From the NCBI RefSeq assembly GCF_002224485.1, contig NZ_CP022463.1, positions 1,162,364 to 1,226,363 on the forward strand: DNA of 64,000 nt, in the 5' to 3' direction. This document shows, piece after piece, positions 7,503 to 16,605 of this stretch. The notes under the pieces were generated by a model. The model saw only the letters and a list, made by a program, of their open reading frames with translations, was not told the origin of the DNA and did not search any database. How positions within the stretch are numbered: position 1 is the first letter of the stretch; each line of letters opens with the position of its first letter. The position numbers and the translations under genes were made by a program. Source of the stretch: Sinomonas sp. R1AF57. GTDB lineage: Bacteria; Actinomycetota; Actinomycetes; Actinomycetales; Micrococcaceae.

Positions 7503-9125
7503 GTGGGCGCGGGACACGGGACCGGGCACGGGTCCGCGGGGCACGGGCACGCCGGTCATGGGCACAGCCATGGGGGCCCGCCCGCCGGCCCCGCCGCGGC
7601 GGCGGCCCGCCGGCGTGCCACGTGGATCCTGGCGGCGGTCCTCGTCCCCCTCGGCCTCCTCACCCTCGTCGGGATGGTCTCGCTCTGGCCCTCGGGCGAC
7701 CGTTCGGGGCTCCAGCTCTCCAACCCCTACTCCGTCGCGCAGGGCGTCACGATGGACACTGGCACGGTCAGGACGGTGACGTCCGAGGCCTGCCCGGGCG
7801 CGTCGTCGTCCGCTGCCTCCTCCGGGACGTCCGCCAGCACGTGCAGCTTCGCGTCGACCCAGCCTGACGCCGGCGGGGCCGAGGTGCGCGTGGCACTCAA
7901 CCCGGACATCGTGAAGTCGCACGGGGTCAAGCCCGGGGACCGGATCCGGTACCTCAACCTCTCGCGCATCCAGCACCAGCCCCAGGGCAGCTCGGCCCAG
8001 GGCAGCTCGGCCCAGGGCGGCGCGGCCCAGCAGGCGAGCGGCGCTCCGGCCTACGTCTTCACGGACTTCGTCCGGACGGTCCCGATCCTGCTCCTCGCGG
8101 CGCTGTACGCCGTCGTGGTCGTGGCCGTCGCCCGATGGCGGGGGCTGCGCGCCCTGCTCGGACTCGGGGGCGCGTACGCAGTGCTGGTCGCCTTCGTCCT
8201 GCCCGGCCTCGTCGAGGGGAAGCCTCCGCTCCTGCTGGCCCTCGTGGGGTCGACGGTCATCATGATGGGCGTCCTGTACTTCGCCCACGGGCTCTCGGCC
8301 CGCACCTCGACGGCGCTGCTGGGGACGATCTTCGGCCTGGGCGTGACTGCCCTGCTCGCCGCCTGGTCGACCGACGCCGCCTACCTCACCGGTGTGGGCA
8401 GCCACGACGCGGCGAGTCTGGTCAACGTCGGCGGGAACATCTCGATCTCGGGCATCATCCTCTGCGGGCTGATCATCTCGGGACTCGGAGCGCTCAACGA
8501 CGTCACGATCACCCAGTCCTCGGCGGTGTGGGAGCTCTACGAGCTCGCCCCGCACACCCCCGCCCGCAAGCTGTTCACCTCCGCCCTGAGGATCGGGCGG
8601 GACCACATCGCCTCGACCGTGTACACGATCGCGTTCGCCTACGCAGGGGCCGCGCTGCCCCTGCTCATCATCGTCTCGCTCTACGACCGGCCCTTCCTCG
8701 AGGCCATTACGAGCTCGGAGCTCGCCGAGGAAGTCGTGCGCACCCTCGTCGGCTCCGTGGGCCTCGTGCTCGCGATTCCGATGACCACCGCTGTCGCGGT
8801 CGCCGTCGTCAAGGCCACAGGTGCCTCCCGGTTCGAGGGCCGGCCGTCCGAGGCAGCCCTGCTCGCGGGCGAGGAGACGGACCGCCTCGCCGCCGGCCGG
8901 TCACCGCGCACGACGGCGGGCACGCGCCGCGGCGAGGCCGGCTCGGCTTCCGGCCCGGACGACGGCGGCGCTCACGCCGTCGCCACCGGCATTGCCACAG
9001 CCACCGGCGCCTCCGGAGTCGGGGCAGGCGCCCGGGCCGATGCTGATGGGGCCGATGATGACGGAGTCGCGCAGGACGACGGAGCAGGGGAGTACCCGAC
9101 CCGGAGGTCCCGCCGCGGCCGCTGA
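7503..9125 (+). CDS. YibE/F family membrane protein
   Basis: A 540-residue protein with GTG start, 2 bases after the GNAT gene. It has a His/Gly-rich N-terminus (residues 1-27, His at nearly every second or third place), one TM helix (about 40-62), an extracytoplasmic domain with two Cys residues and a QGSSA repeat (about 63-180), then about seven TM helices (about 190-440) carrying the YibE/F signature (LGALNDVTITQSSAVWELYELAP). The tail of about 100 residues is disordered and acidic. The family's function is not established. The His-rich start suggests metal binding, which is inference. Confidence 0.85.
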   Translation: MGAGHGTGHGSAGHGHAGHGHSHGGPPAGPAAAAARRRATWILAAVLVPLGLLTLVGMVSLWPSGDRSGLQLSNPYSVAQGVTMDTGTVRTVTSEACPGASSSAASSGTSASTCSFASTQPDAGGAEVRVALNPDIVKSHGVKPGDRIRYLNLSRIQHQPQGSSAQGSSAQGGAAQQASGAPAYVFTDFVRTVPILLLAALYAVVVVAVARWRGLRALLGLGGAYAVLVAFVLPGLVEGKPPLLLALVGSTVIMMGVLYFAHGLSARTSTALLGTIFGLGVTALLAAWSTDAAYLTGVGSHDAASLVNVGGNISISGIILCGLIISGLGALNDVTITQSSAVWELYELAPHTPARKLFTSALRIGRDHIASTVYTIAFAYAGAALPLLIIVSLYDRPFLEAITSSELAEEVVRTLVGSVGLVLAIPMTTAVAVAVVKATGASRFEGRPSEAALLAGEETDRLAAGRSPRTTAGTRRGEAGSASGPDDGGAHAVATGIATATGASGVGAGARADADGADDDGVAQDDGAGEYPTRRSRRGR

Positions 9126-9134
9126 CGCGGGCCC

Positions 9135-9974
9135 TCACATCTTGTCGCGGTCCGGCCGCAGGCCGTGCGAGGCGTCGAAGGCGTCCCAGATGTCCCTCTC
9201 GGCCTCGGTGGGCGCCCCGCCCCCGTCCTTGGCAGCGACCCACCATGCACCTCGGGGGCGCCCGAGCGGGAAGTCCCCGGCCGCGACGTCGACCGCCTCC
9301 TGGAGGGCCCGCTGCAGCCGTCGGGCCGACTGTTCGGGCGGCTCGCCCTCGCCGAAGGCGACCGGTGGACCGAAGTGCACGCGGACGGGTGCCATCCAGG
9401 CGTCGCGGACCGAGCCGCGGTGCGTCCGGTTCCGCGGGCCGTGGCCGCGCGTCGTGATGCGGTGTCCGCCCCACACCCCGACGGGGATGAGGGGAACGCC
9501 CGTGGCAAGGGCCATGCGGACGGCACCGGTGTGGCAGCGGCGCACCGTGAAGCTCCTGCTCACGCCCGCCTCGGGGAAGAGGGCGATGCTCCAGCCGGCG
9601 TCGAGGGCGCGCATCGCCGCGGACAGGCTCGCGTGGTCGGCCCCGCCCAGCACGGCCACGCCGCCGCAGGCGGTGATCGCAGCGCCGAGCAGCCGGCTCC
9701 GGTACGGCCGTGGCCCGACCAGGAAGCGCAGCCGGTCGTGCCTGTCCGCCCACCAGGCGAGGGCAACCGGCGCGAAGTCGCCGTAGCCGAAGTGGGTGAC
9801 GGCGAGGACCACCTGCCCTTGGGGCACCTCAGAGAGCCCCGTGGGGATGATCCGGAGTCGGAGGGCACGGACAAGCCAGCCGGCCACGCGCCGTGCAGTG
9901 TCGTAGAGCCAGAGGTTCCCGCGCCGGGCGGCGCGGACGCCGACGCCTGCGTCAACGCCTGCGGAGCTGCTCAT
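9135..9974 (-). CDS. Lysophospholipid acyltransferase (PlsC-like)
   Basis: A 279-residue protein of the 1-acyl-glycerol-3-phosphate acyltransferase family. Motif I is THFGYGDF (HX4D, catalytic His and Asp), motif III is FPEAG, and motif IV is VPLIPVGVWG. The N-terminus has an amphipathic/hydrophobic stretch that may anchor it to the membrane. The ATG at 9974 was chosen because upstream in-frame sequence is Arg/Pro-rich noise. It is convergent with the YibE/F gene (9-base gap). It probably acylates lysophosphatidate or a related lipid. Confidence 0.85.
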   Translation of the reverse strand: MSSSAGVDAGVGVRAARRGNLWLYDTARRVAGWLVRALRLRIIPTGLSEVPQGQVVLAVTHFGYGDFAPVALAWWADRHDRLRFLVGPRPYRSRLLGAAITACGGVAVLGGADHASLSAAMRALDAGWSIALFPEAGVSRSFTVRRCHTGAVRMALATGVPLIPVGVWGGHRITTRGHGPRNRTHRGSVRDAWMAPVRVHFGPPVAFGEGEPPEQSARRLQRALQEAVDVAAGDFPLGRPRGAWWVAAKDGGGAPTEAERDIWDAFDASHGLRPDRDKM

Positions 9975-10231
9975 GGGGCTAGCGTAGGCCCGCCCGCGCT
10001 GGCGCGGGCCGCGGGCGCCGTGGTCCTGCACAGGCGCCTGCGAGGGTGGCCTGAACAGGTTGCCGATTGGTCCTCCACAGGCAGAGGTCCGGAGGAGCCC
10101 TGGGCTGTGTTCCTCGGTGTTCCTTGGCGTTGTCCACATAGGGGCCCGAGGTGCTGCCCGCCGGCGGATCGCTGCATAGCGTCGATGGCGAGGCGCCGGC
10201 ACGGCGCCCAGCAGAGCGAAGGGGAACCGGG

Positions 10232-11278
10232 ATGGGCAAGGCACAGCGGAACCGGGCAGCGCGGGCAGACGCCATGAGGACGTCGGCCTCGGAGACGGTC
10301 CAATCCGTCGCGGGCGAGGACCTCTCGGGGCCGGACCGGTTCATCCCCGGATTCACCGGCCGGCAGGCCGACCTGCTCAGGGGACACTGCGCCGAGGCGG
10401 TACGGGCGCTGGGCTTGCGGGCGCGTGACTTCGGGAGCCATCTGGCCGTCACGGGAGGCCCCTTCCGCGGATCCGGGGCCCAGCTGGGGCTGACCTCCAT
10501 CGCGCGTGCCGCAGCGCGTGTGCCCGAGGAGGCGTGGGGCGAGGTGGCGAGCAGCATCGTGGGACAGCTCGTCGGGGGCGCGCTCGAGGCGGCGCAGGCC
10601 GGAGGCGGCCGGCCCGGAAGCGGGCTCGGCTACGCAGGGAAGGCCCTGCGGGAGCGGCTGTTCCCGAGGTTCTCGGCCCCTGGACGGATCCCTGACGAGG
10701 TACTGGGGGAGGACTACACGTACGCGCGCAGGATCGCCGGGCTCCCGCTCCTCCTCGCTTTGCGCAGGGAGGAGACGTCCCTCCTGCTTGCCGACGTCCA
10801 TCTGGCCAAGGCCGGCGGGCTCGAGGCAGCGTGGGAAGCTGCCGAGGCGAATCTCTTCTCCGCGGGCTTCGATGAGGTGCAGGCCTACGCCAAGGACGGC
10901 GTCACGGTTCTCCACCTCGAGGGCGACCATCCGCGCATGGCCTCCTGGCTCGCCTATCCCGACCGGCTCATGGCCGAGCTGGGCCTTGAGCCGGGCAGGC
11001 TCGGCGTCTTCTTCGGGGTTCCGGCACTGCGGATGATCACCCTCCACCTCGTGGACGAGGAAACGACGGTCGAGGGACTCGAAGGGATGCTCGGCCTCAA
11101 CGCGATCCTCGGGAAGGAGGAGATCGCGCCACTGAGCGGCCACCTGTACTGGTGGCGTCCCGGCGAACAGGTCCAGGCGGCGACCTCGAACGAGGACGGC
11201 GCCCTGGCGCTGACGCTCCCGGCGAGCGTCATGCGTGCCGTCGCTGGCCCAGACGGCGACTACTGGGAGGTCGCATGA
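10232..11278 (+). CDS. Uncharacterised protein
   Basis: A 348-residue protein I do not recognise. The ATG at 10232 follows a purine-rich GAAGGGGAACCGGG and gives MGKAQRNRAARADAM, a basic N-terminus. There is no signal peptide or TM helix. The C-terminal half (about 160-348) alternates predicted strands and helices, with phrases such as RREETSLLLADVHLAKAGG and GHLYWWRPGEQVQA. Base composition matches the neighbours, so it looks native. It has a 257-base upstream gap shared with the divergent acyltransferase gene and may have its own promoter there. Confidence 0.75.
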   Translation: MGKAQRNRAARADAMRTSASETVQSVAGEDLSGPDRFIPGFTGRQADLLRGHCAEAVRALGLRARDFGSHLAVTGGPFRGSGAQLGLTSIARAAARVPEEAWGEVASSIVGQLVGGALEAAQAGGGRPGSGLGYAGKALRERLFPRFSAPGRIPDEVLGEDYTYARRIAGLPLLLALRREETSLLLADVHLAKAGGLEAAWEAAEANLFSAGFDEVQAYAKDGVTVLHLEGDHPRMASWLAYPDRLMAELGLEPGRLGVFFGVPALRMITLHLVDEETTVEGLEGMLGLNAILGKEEIAPLSGHLYWWRPGEQVQAATSNEDGALALTLPASVMRAVAGPDGDYWEVA

Positions 11279-11335
11279 TGGCGGCCTCAGGGCGGCGCGC
11301 CGCTGGAATTTGCCCCGCTTTGACACAATAGACGG

Positions 11336-12571
11336 GTGACTGCAGTGCCAACCGCCCTTCCCTCCGCCCCTGCGGGCCCAGACCAGGCCCGTCGGGAGGC
11401 CAGCCAGGACGCCCAGCCGGTGCGCCTCGAGCTGCCGCCCCTGAGTCTCGGCAGGCTGACGATCGACACCCCGGTCGTGCTCGCGCCGATGGCCGGTATC
11501 ACCAATACCGCCTTCCGGCGACTGTGCCGCGAGTACGGCGGCGGCCTGTACGTGTCCGAGATGGTCACCTCGCGTGCCCTCGTCGAGAGGCACCCGGAGT
11601 CGCTGCGCATCATCAAGCACGACGGCGACGAGCAGGTGCGCTCGGTGCAGCTGTACGGGGTGGATCCGGTCACGGTGGGGCAGGCGGTCCGGATGCTCGT
11701 CGACGAGGACCGGGCAGACCACATCGACCTCAACTTCGGCTGCCCGGTGCCCAAGGTCACCAAGCGCGGCGGCGGGTCCGCGCTTCCCTGGAAGACGGAC
11801 CTCTTCACCCAGATCGTCCAGACCGCCGTGCGCGAGGCGGATCGGGGAGGGGTCCCCCTCACCATCAAGATGCGCAAGGGCATCGACGACGACCACCTGA
11901 CCTACATCGAGGCCGGGAAGATTGCCCGGGACGCCGGCGTCGCCGCCGTGGCCCTCCATGGCCGGACGGCGGCCCAGTTCTATTCCGGGACAGCGGACTG
12001 GAGCGCCATCGCCCGGCTGCGCGAGGCGCTTCCGGACATCCCGGTCCTCGGCAACGGGGACATCTGGAGCGCCGAGGACGCCGTCCGGATGGTCCACGAG
12101 ACGGGAGTGGACGGCGTCGTCGTCGGGCGCGGGTGCCAGGGCAGGCCGTGGCTCTTCGGCGACCTCCAGGCCGCCTTCGAGGGACGTGCCGAGCGTATCC
12201 AGCCGGGGCTGGCAGACGTGGGGGAGGCCTTCTACCGGCACGCGCAGCTCCTCGTCGAGTACTTCGAGGACGAGGGCAAGGCGCTGCGGGACATCCGCAA
12301 GCACGTCGCGTGGTACTTCAAGGGCTACGCGGTCGGAGGTGAGCTGCGGGCCCGGCTCGCCCAGGTGAACACCCTGGACGAGCTTCGTGGACTGCTCGAC
12401 ACCCTTGACCCTGAGGCCCCCTACCCCGGCACTGACGCCGAGGGCCCGCGGGGCCGCGCTGGGTCGCCCAAGCGCCCGGCGCTGCCCCACAGGTGGCTCG
12501 AGAGCCGCACCATGGACGACGCGCAGACCCGTGACATCGCCGCGGCGGAACTGGACGTGTCCGGTGGCTGA
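11336..12571 (+). CDS. dusB: tRNA-dihydrouridine synthase
   Basis: A 411-residue FMN enzyme that reduces uridines in the tRNA D-loop. APMAGITNTAFR begins the TIM barrel, LNFGCPVPKV carries the catalytic Cys, GRTAAQFYSG and VVGRGCQGRPWLF hold the FMN phosphate site, and the C-terminal helical domain binds tRNA. About 40 extra residues precede the barrel. The start is GTG with CACAAT plus six bases upstream (probably leaderless). The 3' end overlaps the dGTPase gene by 8 bases. Confidence 0.93.
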   Translation: MTAVPTALPSAPAGPDQARREASQDAQPVRLELPPLSLGRLTIDTPVVLAPMAGITNTAFRRLCREYGGGLYVSEMVTSRALVERHPESLRIIKHDGDEQVRSVQLYGVDPVTVGQAVRMLVDEDRADHIDLNFGCPVPKVTKRGGGSALPWKTDLFTQIVQTAVREADRGGVPLTIKMRKGIDDDHLTYIEAGKIARDAGVAAVALHGRTAAQFYSGTADWSAIARLREALPDIPVLGNGDIWSAEDAVRMVHETGVDGVVVGRGCQGRPWLFGDLQAAFEGRAERIQPGLADVGEAFYRHAQLLVEYFEDEGKALRDIRKHVAWYFKGYAVGGELRARLAQVNTLDELRGLLDTLDPEAPYPGTDAEGPRGRAGSPKRPALPHRWLESRTMDDAQTRDIAAAELDVSGG

Positions 12572-13847
12572 GACAGTGGCCGAGGACACCCGCGGCTATT
12601 CGGTCCAGGACTCCACCCGCTGGGTCGTCGAGCCCCCGAAGAAGGGCTACCGGAGCGACTTCGAGCGGGACCGCGCGCGGGTCCTCCACTCCTCGGCGCT
12701 CCGCCGGCTCGGCGCCAAGACACAGGTCGTCGCCCCGGACACCGACGACTTCGTCCGCACCCGGCTCACGCACTCCCTCGAGGTGGCGCAGGTGGGCCGC
12801 GAACTGGGACGGGTCCTGGGCTGCGACCCGGACGTGGTCGACGCCGCGTGCCTGAGCCACGACCTAGGCCACCCACCCTTCGGTCACAACGGCGAGAGCG
12901 CCCTGAACGACATCGCCCACGCCATCGGCGGCTTCGAGGGCAACGCGCAGACACTCCGGCTCCTGACGCGGCTGGAGCCCAAGGTCCTCGATGCCGAAGG
13001 CCGGCCCGCAGGGCTCAATCTCACGCGGGCAAGCCTCGACGCCGCCTGCAAGTACCCGTGGACCGCGGTGGACGCGCCGATCATCCACGGGCACCGGACG
13101 AGCAAGTTCGGCGCCTACGAGGACGACCTCAGGATCTTCGCCTGGGTCCGCGAGGGTGCCCCATCCGGCAGGTCATGCATCGAGGCCCAGGTCATGGACC
13201 TCTCCGATGACATCGCCTACTCGGTGCACGATGTCGAGGACGCCATCGTCGCCGGCAAGTTCCAGCTGCGCTGGATGGAGAACCCCGACCACCGGGCCCG
13301 TGTCATCGGCTACACGCAGCAGTGGTACCTCCCGCACAGCGACCCGGCCGAGATCGACGCCGCCCTTGCCAGGCTCGAGTCCACACCGGTGTGGGTGCGC
13401 GAGGCCGACGGGTCACGCCGCTCGATGGCGGCGCTCAAGAACATGACGAGCCAGCTCATAGGTCGCTTCTGCGACAGCGCCCTGTCGCTCACGCGCGCAG
13501 CCTACGGCGAGGCCCCGCTCACGAGGTACGCGGGCGAGGTCATGGTGCCCCAGGAGACGGTCCAGGAGATCGCGGTGATGAAGGGCCTCGCGACGACGTT
13601 CGTGATGACCACGGACCACCGCCAGCCCATCTACGAGCGCCAGCGCGAGGTCCTCCACGCCCTCGTCACTGCACTGAGCGCCTCGGGCGACCGGCATCTG
13701 GAGCCGATGTTCGCGGCCGACTGGAGGGCGGCGGACGACGACGCCGCACGGCTGCGTGTCATCGTGGACCAGGTGGCCTCGCTCACCGACGGGTCGGCCC
13801 TGGCCTGGTACGAGCGGCTGGTGGGCAGCCTTCCGAGCCTCTGGTGA
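12564..13847 (+). CDS. dgt: Deoxyguanosinetriphosphate triphosphohydrolase-like protein
   Basis: A 427-residue HD-domain dNTPase that hydrolyses dNTP to deoxynucleoside and triphosphate. The metal site is visible: His70 (RTRLTHSLEV), His99-Asp100 (SHDLGHPPFGHNGE), and a distal Asp in MDLSDDIAYSVHD. The GTG at 12564 gives MAETVAEDTRGYSVQD and overlaps dusB; GTG 12576 is a possible alternative. Placement between dusB and dnaG is a common actinobacterial order and suggests co-expression with replication functions. Confidence 0.92.
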   Translation: MAETVAEDTRGYSVQDSTRWVVEPPKKGYRSDFERDRARVLHSSALRRLGAKTQVVAPDTDDFVRTRLTHSLEVAQVGRELGRVLGCDPDVVDAACLSHDLGHPPFGHNGESALNDIAHAIGGFEGNAQTLRLLTRLEPKVLDAEGRPAGLNLTRASLDAACKYPWTAVDAPIIHGHRTSKFGAYEDDLRIFAWVREGAPSGRSCIEAQVMDLSDDIAYSVHDVEDAIVAGKFQLRWMENPDHRARVIGYTQQWYLPHSDPAEIDAALARLESTPVWVREADGSRRSMAALKNMTSQLIGRFCDSALSLTRAAYGEAPLTRYAGEVMVPQETVQEIAVMKGLATTFVMTTDHRQPIYERQREVLHALVTALSASGDRHLEPMFAADWRAADDDAARLRVIVDQVASLTDGSALAWYERLVGSLPSLW

Positions 13848-13848
13848 C

Positions 13849-13854
13849 TAAGGT
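13849..13854 (+). promoter_or_regulatory. -10 box for a leaderless dnaG transcript
   Basis: TAAGGT followed by exactly six bases and the GTG start of dnaG. With transcription starting about seven bases after the -10 box, the mRNA would begin at or next to the start codon. There is no Shine-Dalgarno sequence between. Confidence 0.45.
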
Positions 13855-13860
13855 GGTCCA

Positions 13861-15759
13861 GTGGCAGGCCTGATCAAACCCGAGGACATCGCGGAAGTCC
13901 GCTCGCGCACGGACATCAGGGAGGTCGCCGAGGGATACGTGACCCTCAGGAGCGCAGGGATCGGGTCGTGGAAGGGCCTGTGCCCGTTCCACGACGAGCG
14001 CACGCCGTCCTTCCATGTGCGACCCCAGGTCGGCACGTACCACTGCTTCGGCTGCGGCGAGAGCGGCGACGTCATCAGCTTCGTCATGAAGATGGACCAC
14101 ACCGCGTTCGCGGAGACTGTCGAGAAGCTCGCCGCAAGGATCGGCTACGAGCTCCACTACGAGGACGGTGCCGGGCCGCGGCGGGAAGAGGTCGGTCGGC
14201 GGCAGCGGCTGCTCGACGCGCACAAGGTCGCCGCCGAGTACTTCCAGGCCCAGCTCCTGACCCCGGGTGCGGCCGCGGCGCGGCAGTTCCTCTTCGAGCG
14301 CGGCTTCGAGCGGGACGTCGCGGAGCAGTTCGGGGTCGGCTTCGCCCCCCAGGGATGGGACAGCCTGCTCAAGCACCTGCGCACGAAGGGCTTCCGTGAC
14401 GAGGAGCTCAAGCTCACCGGAATGTTCTCCGAGGGCTCGCGGGGCCTGTACGACCGGTTCCGGGGACGCCTCATCTGGCCGATCCGGGACATCGCCGGAG
14501 ACGTGATCGGCTTCGGAGCGCGGAGGCTGTTCGAAGACGACCAGGGCCCGAAATACCTCAACACCCCGGAGACAGCGCTCTACAAGAAGTCCCAGGTGCT
14601 GTACGGGATCGACATGGCCAAGCGGAACATCGCCAGGAAGCGCCAGTTTGTCGTCGTAGAGGGCTACACCGACGTCATGGCGTGCCATCTGGCGGGCGTG
14701 GACACCGCTGTTGCGTCCTGTGGAACGGCCTTCGGGACCGAGCACATCAAGATCGCGCGCAGGCTCCTGACCGATGACGGCACCGGAGGGGAGGTCATCT
14801 TCACCTTCGACGGTGATGAGGCCGGCCAGAAGGCTGCTCTGAAGGCCTTCGACGAGGACCAGCGCTTCGTCGCCCAGACCTATGTGGCCGTCGAGCCGCA
14901 CGGCATGGACCCGTGCGACCTCCGCCAGCACCGGGGGGACGCCGCCGTCCAGCAGCTCATTGAGAGCCGTCGTCCGCTCTTCGAGTTCGCCATCCAGGCC
15001 TCGCTCCGCCGCCACAATCTCGAGACCGTCGAGGGCCGTGTCGCCGCACTGCGCGAGGCGGCCCCGGTCGTTGCGCGCATCCGCGACCACGCCATCCGGC
15101 CCGCCTATGCCCGGGAGCTGGCCAAGTGGATCGGGGTGCCCCTCGACGACGTGACGCGCGCGGTGGCCTCCGCGGCACGCCGGCCATCGTCCGAACCGCA
15201 CGGAGGCCCCGGTCCCGAGGCGGGCCGCCGCCCGGCACAGGGGGCACCTCCAGGTGAGGCGATGCCGTCGCCCGCGGCGTGGCGGCCGGATCCGCGCGAC
15301 CCCGTGGCCGTCATGGAACGCCAGGCGCTCGAGGTTGTCCTCCAGCAGCCGGCCATGCTCGACGCGGCCGCGTGGGATGAGTTCGCGGCGGCCCGGTTCG
15401 TGGCACCGGCCCACGCCGCCCTGCATTCCGCCATCGCGGCAGCCGGCAGACAGGGGGAGCAGGAGGCGGTCTCGGCGTGGATAGAACGGGTCCGCCACGA
15501 GCTGCCCGAGGGGCTCCGCCCGCTCCTGGCCGAGCTCGCCGTGACGCCGCTGCCGGCGACCACGGAGGAGTCGCTCGAGCGCTACTGCCGGGACATCCTC
15601 GCCGGGCTCGCCGAACTGCAGATCACCGCGCAGAAGGCCGAGCTGATGGGACGCCTCCAGAGGCTCGACGCCGCCGCCTCACCTGAGGAGTTCCAGCAGC
15701 TCAACCGGAGGCTGATGGAACTCGAGCTGCGGCGCCGCGCGCTCCGCTCCCGGGACTGA
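13861..15759 (+). CDS. dnaG: DNA primase
   Basis: A 632-residue primase that makes RNA primers at the replication fork. The N-terminal zinc site is Cys41, His44, Cys62, Cys65 (CPFH ... CFGC). The RNA-polymerase basic core follows, then the TOPRIM domain with VEGYTDV and FDGDEAGQKA at about 265-325. A Pro/Ala-rich linker (about 440-475) leads to the C-terminal helicase-binding domain. Length matches actinobacterial DnaG. The start is GTG, 13 bases after dgt. Confidence 0.95.
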   Translation: MAGLIKPEDIAEVRSRTDIREVAEGYVTLRSAGIGSWKGLCPFHDERTPSFHVRPQVGTYHCFGCGESGDVISFVMKMDHTAFAETVEKLAARIGYELHYEDGAGPRREEVGRRQRLLDAHKVAAEYFQAQLLTPGAAAARQFLFERGFERDVAEQFGVGFAPQGWDSLLKHLRTKGFRDEELKLTGMFSEGSRGLYDRFRGRLIWPIRDIAGDVIGFGARRLFEDDQGPKYLNTPETALYKKSQVLYGIDMAKRNIARKRQFVVVEGYTDVMACHLAGVDTAVASCGTAFGTEHIKIARRLLTDDGTGGEVIFTFDGDEAGQKAALKAFDEDQRFVAQTYVAVEPHGMDPCDLRQHRGDAAVQQLIESRRPLFEFAIQASLRRHNLETVEGRVAALREAAPVVARIRDHAIRPAYARELAKWIGVPLDDVTRAVASAARRPSSEPHGGPGPEAGRRPAQGAPPGEAMPSPAAWRPDPRDPVAVMERQALEVVLQQPAMLDAAAWDEFAAARFVAPAHAALHSAIAAAGRQGEQEAVSAWIERVRHELPEGLRPLLAELAVTPLPATTEESLERYCRDILAGLAELQITAQKAELMGRLQRLDAAASPEEFQQLNRRLMELELRRRALRSRD

Positions 15760-15792
15760 AGCGCCGATTTCGCCTCAGCGGCACAGCCCTGC

Positions 15793-15798
15793 TAGGGT
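15793..15798 (+). promoter_or_regulatory. Possible -10 box for the tRNA-Asn pair
   Basis: TAGGGT lies 14 bases before the first tRNA-Asn and fits TANNNT. No clear -35 hexamer is visible, which is common in actinobacteria. Confidence 0.35.
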
Positions 15799-15812
15799 AG
15801 ATCCCGCTGCAA

Positions 15813-15885
15813 TCCCCCGTAGCTCAATTGGCAGAGCATTCGACTGTTAATCGAAGGGTTACTGGTTCGAGTCCAGTCGGGGGAG
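15813..15885 (+). tRNA. tRNA-Asn (GTT), copy 1
   Basis: A 73-base cloverleaf. The acceptor stem TCCCCCG pairs with CGGGGGA, the anticodon loop is CTGTTAA with anticodon GTT, the T-arm contains GGTTCGAGTCC, and the discriminator is G. The 3' CCA is not encoded. It is identical to the copy 86 bases downstream. Confidence 0.96.
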
Positions 15886-15898
15886 CAATTGCAGCCAT

Positions 15899-15971
15899 TC
15901 CCCCGTAGCTCAATTGGCAGAGCATTCGACTGTTAATCGAAGGGTTACTGGTTCGAGTCCAGTCGGGGGAG
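15899..15971 (+). tRNA. tRNA-Asn (GTT), copy 2
   Basis: Identical over all 73 bases to the upstream tRNA-Asn, separated by 13 bases. Probably transcribed together with it; a terminator-like hairpin follows at 15999-16024. Confidence 0.96.
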
Positions 15972-15998
15972 CTTGCCTCCCGGTCGCCCCGGAAGGCT

Positions 15999-16024
15999 GA
16001 AGGCCCCGCCACGGCGGGGCCTTC
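15999..16024 (+). terminator. Rho-independent terminator after tRNA-Asn
   Basis: GAAGGCCCCGC pairs with GCGGGGCCTTC across a 4-base loop, an 11-bp GC-rich stem, followed by GGCATTTAT rather than a long T run. It sits just downstream of the second tRNA and upstream of the next gene's -10 box. Confidence 0.75.
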
Positions 16025-16030
16025 GGCATT

Positions 16031-16036
16031 TATGAT
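16031..16036 (+). promoter_or_regulatory. -10 box for a leaderless gene at 16043
   Basis: TATGAT, one base from the TATAAT consensus, followed by six bases and the ATG at 16043. It follows the tRNA terminator directly. Confidence 0.55.
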
Positions 16037-16042
16037 GAAGCT

Positions 16043-16453
16043 ATGTCCGCGCCGTCGCGACCCCTTCCGCCCGGATGGACCCGCTACGACGGACCGCTGC
16101 TGACCATCTGGCGGTCCAGGTACGAGGCGGTCTACGGCGAGGCGGCGGCCAACTCCTTCGCCGACGGAATGCTCGTGCGGGACCACCGCCGGCCCATCGC
16201 CCAGTGGATCAACTACGGCCTCCGTTCCGCAGTGCTCGTGGCGCCGGCGTCTCCGGCCGCCTGGCCCGTGCAGCGGTTCGCGATCTACTACGCGCCGCCC
16301 CGTGAGGGCTTCCAGACCGTCGAGACCGCCCGCCACGAGTGGATGCCCCGCGGGCCGCGTGGCTCGACGACCGACGCCGACGCCTTCACGGGCGCGGTCG
16401 AGGCCGCCGAGCAGTTCCTCCAGGTCGAGGCGACGTTCGGTGCCCTCGGCTGA
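16043..16453 (+). CDS. Conserved hypothetical protein
   Basis: A 136-residue soluble protein that I do not recognise as a named family. It has a Trp/Tyr-rich core (GWTRYDGPLLTIWRSRYEAVYG; WINYGLRSAVLV; FAIYYAPPREGFQTVETARHEWMP) and no signal or TM segment. It has its own near-consensus -10 box and appears monocistronic. Confidence 0.7.
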   Translation: MSAPSRPLPPGWTRYDGPLLTIWRSRYEAVYGEAAANSFADGMLVRDHRRPIAQWINYGLRSAVLVAPASPAAWPVQRFAIYYAPPREGFQTVETARHEWMPRGPRGSTTDADAFTGAVEAAEQFLQVEATFGALG

Positions 16454-16605
16454 CAAGTCCCCGCACCGCCGCATCCGGCGCCGCGCGGGGTGAAACGCCC
16501 GACTGTGGCGAATGGGCCCTTCGCCCCCGCCTCTGGGGGCCCAGATGATAGTTTGGTCGAGGATTGCGCCTCACGCGTTCCGGACCGACAGGAAGGGGCC
16601 CGACG

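Noticed and set aside
15813..15971. tRNA-Asn pair as an attachment site of an integrated element
   Set aside because: No integrase, no partial tRNA repeat downstream, and normal chromosomal genes on both sides.
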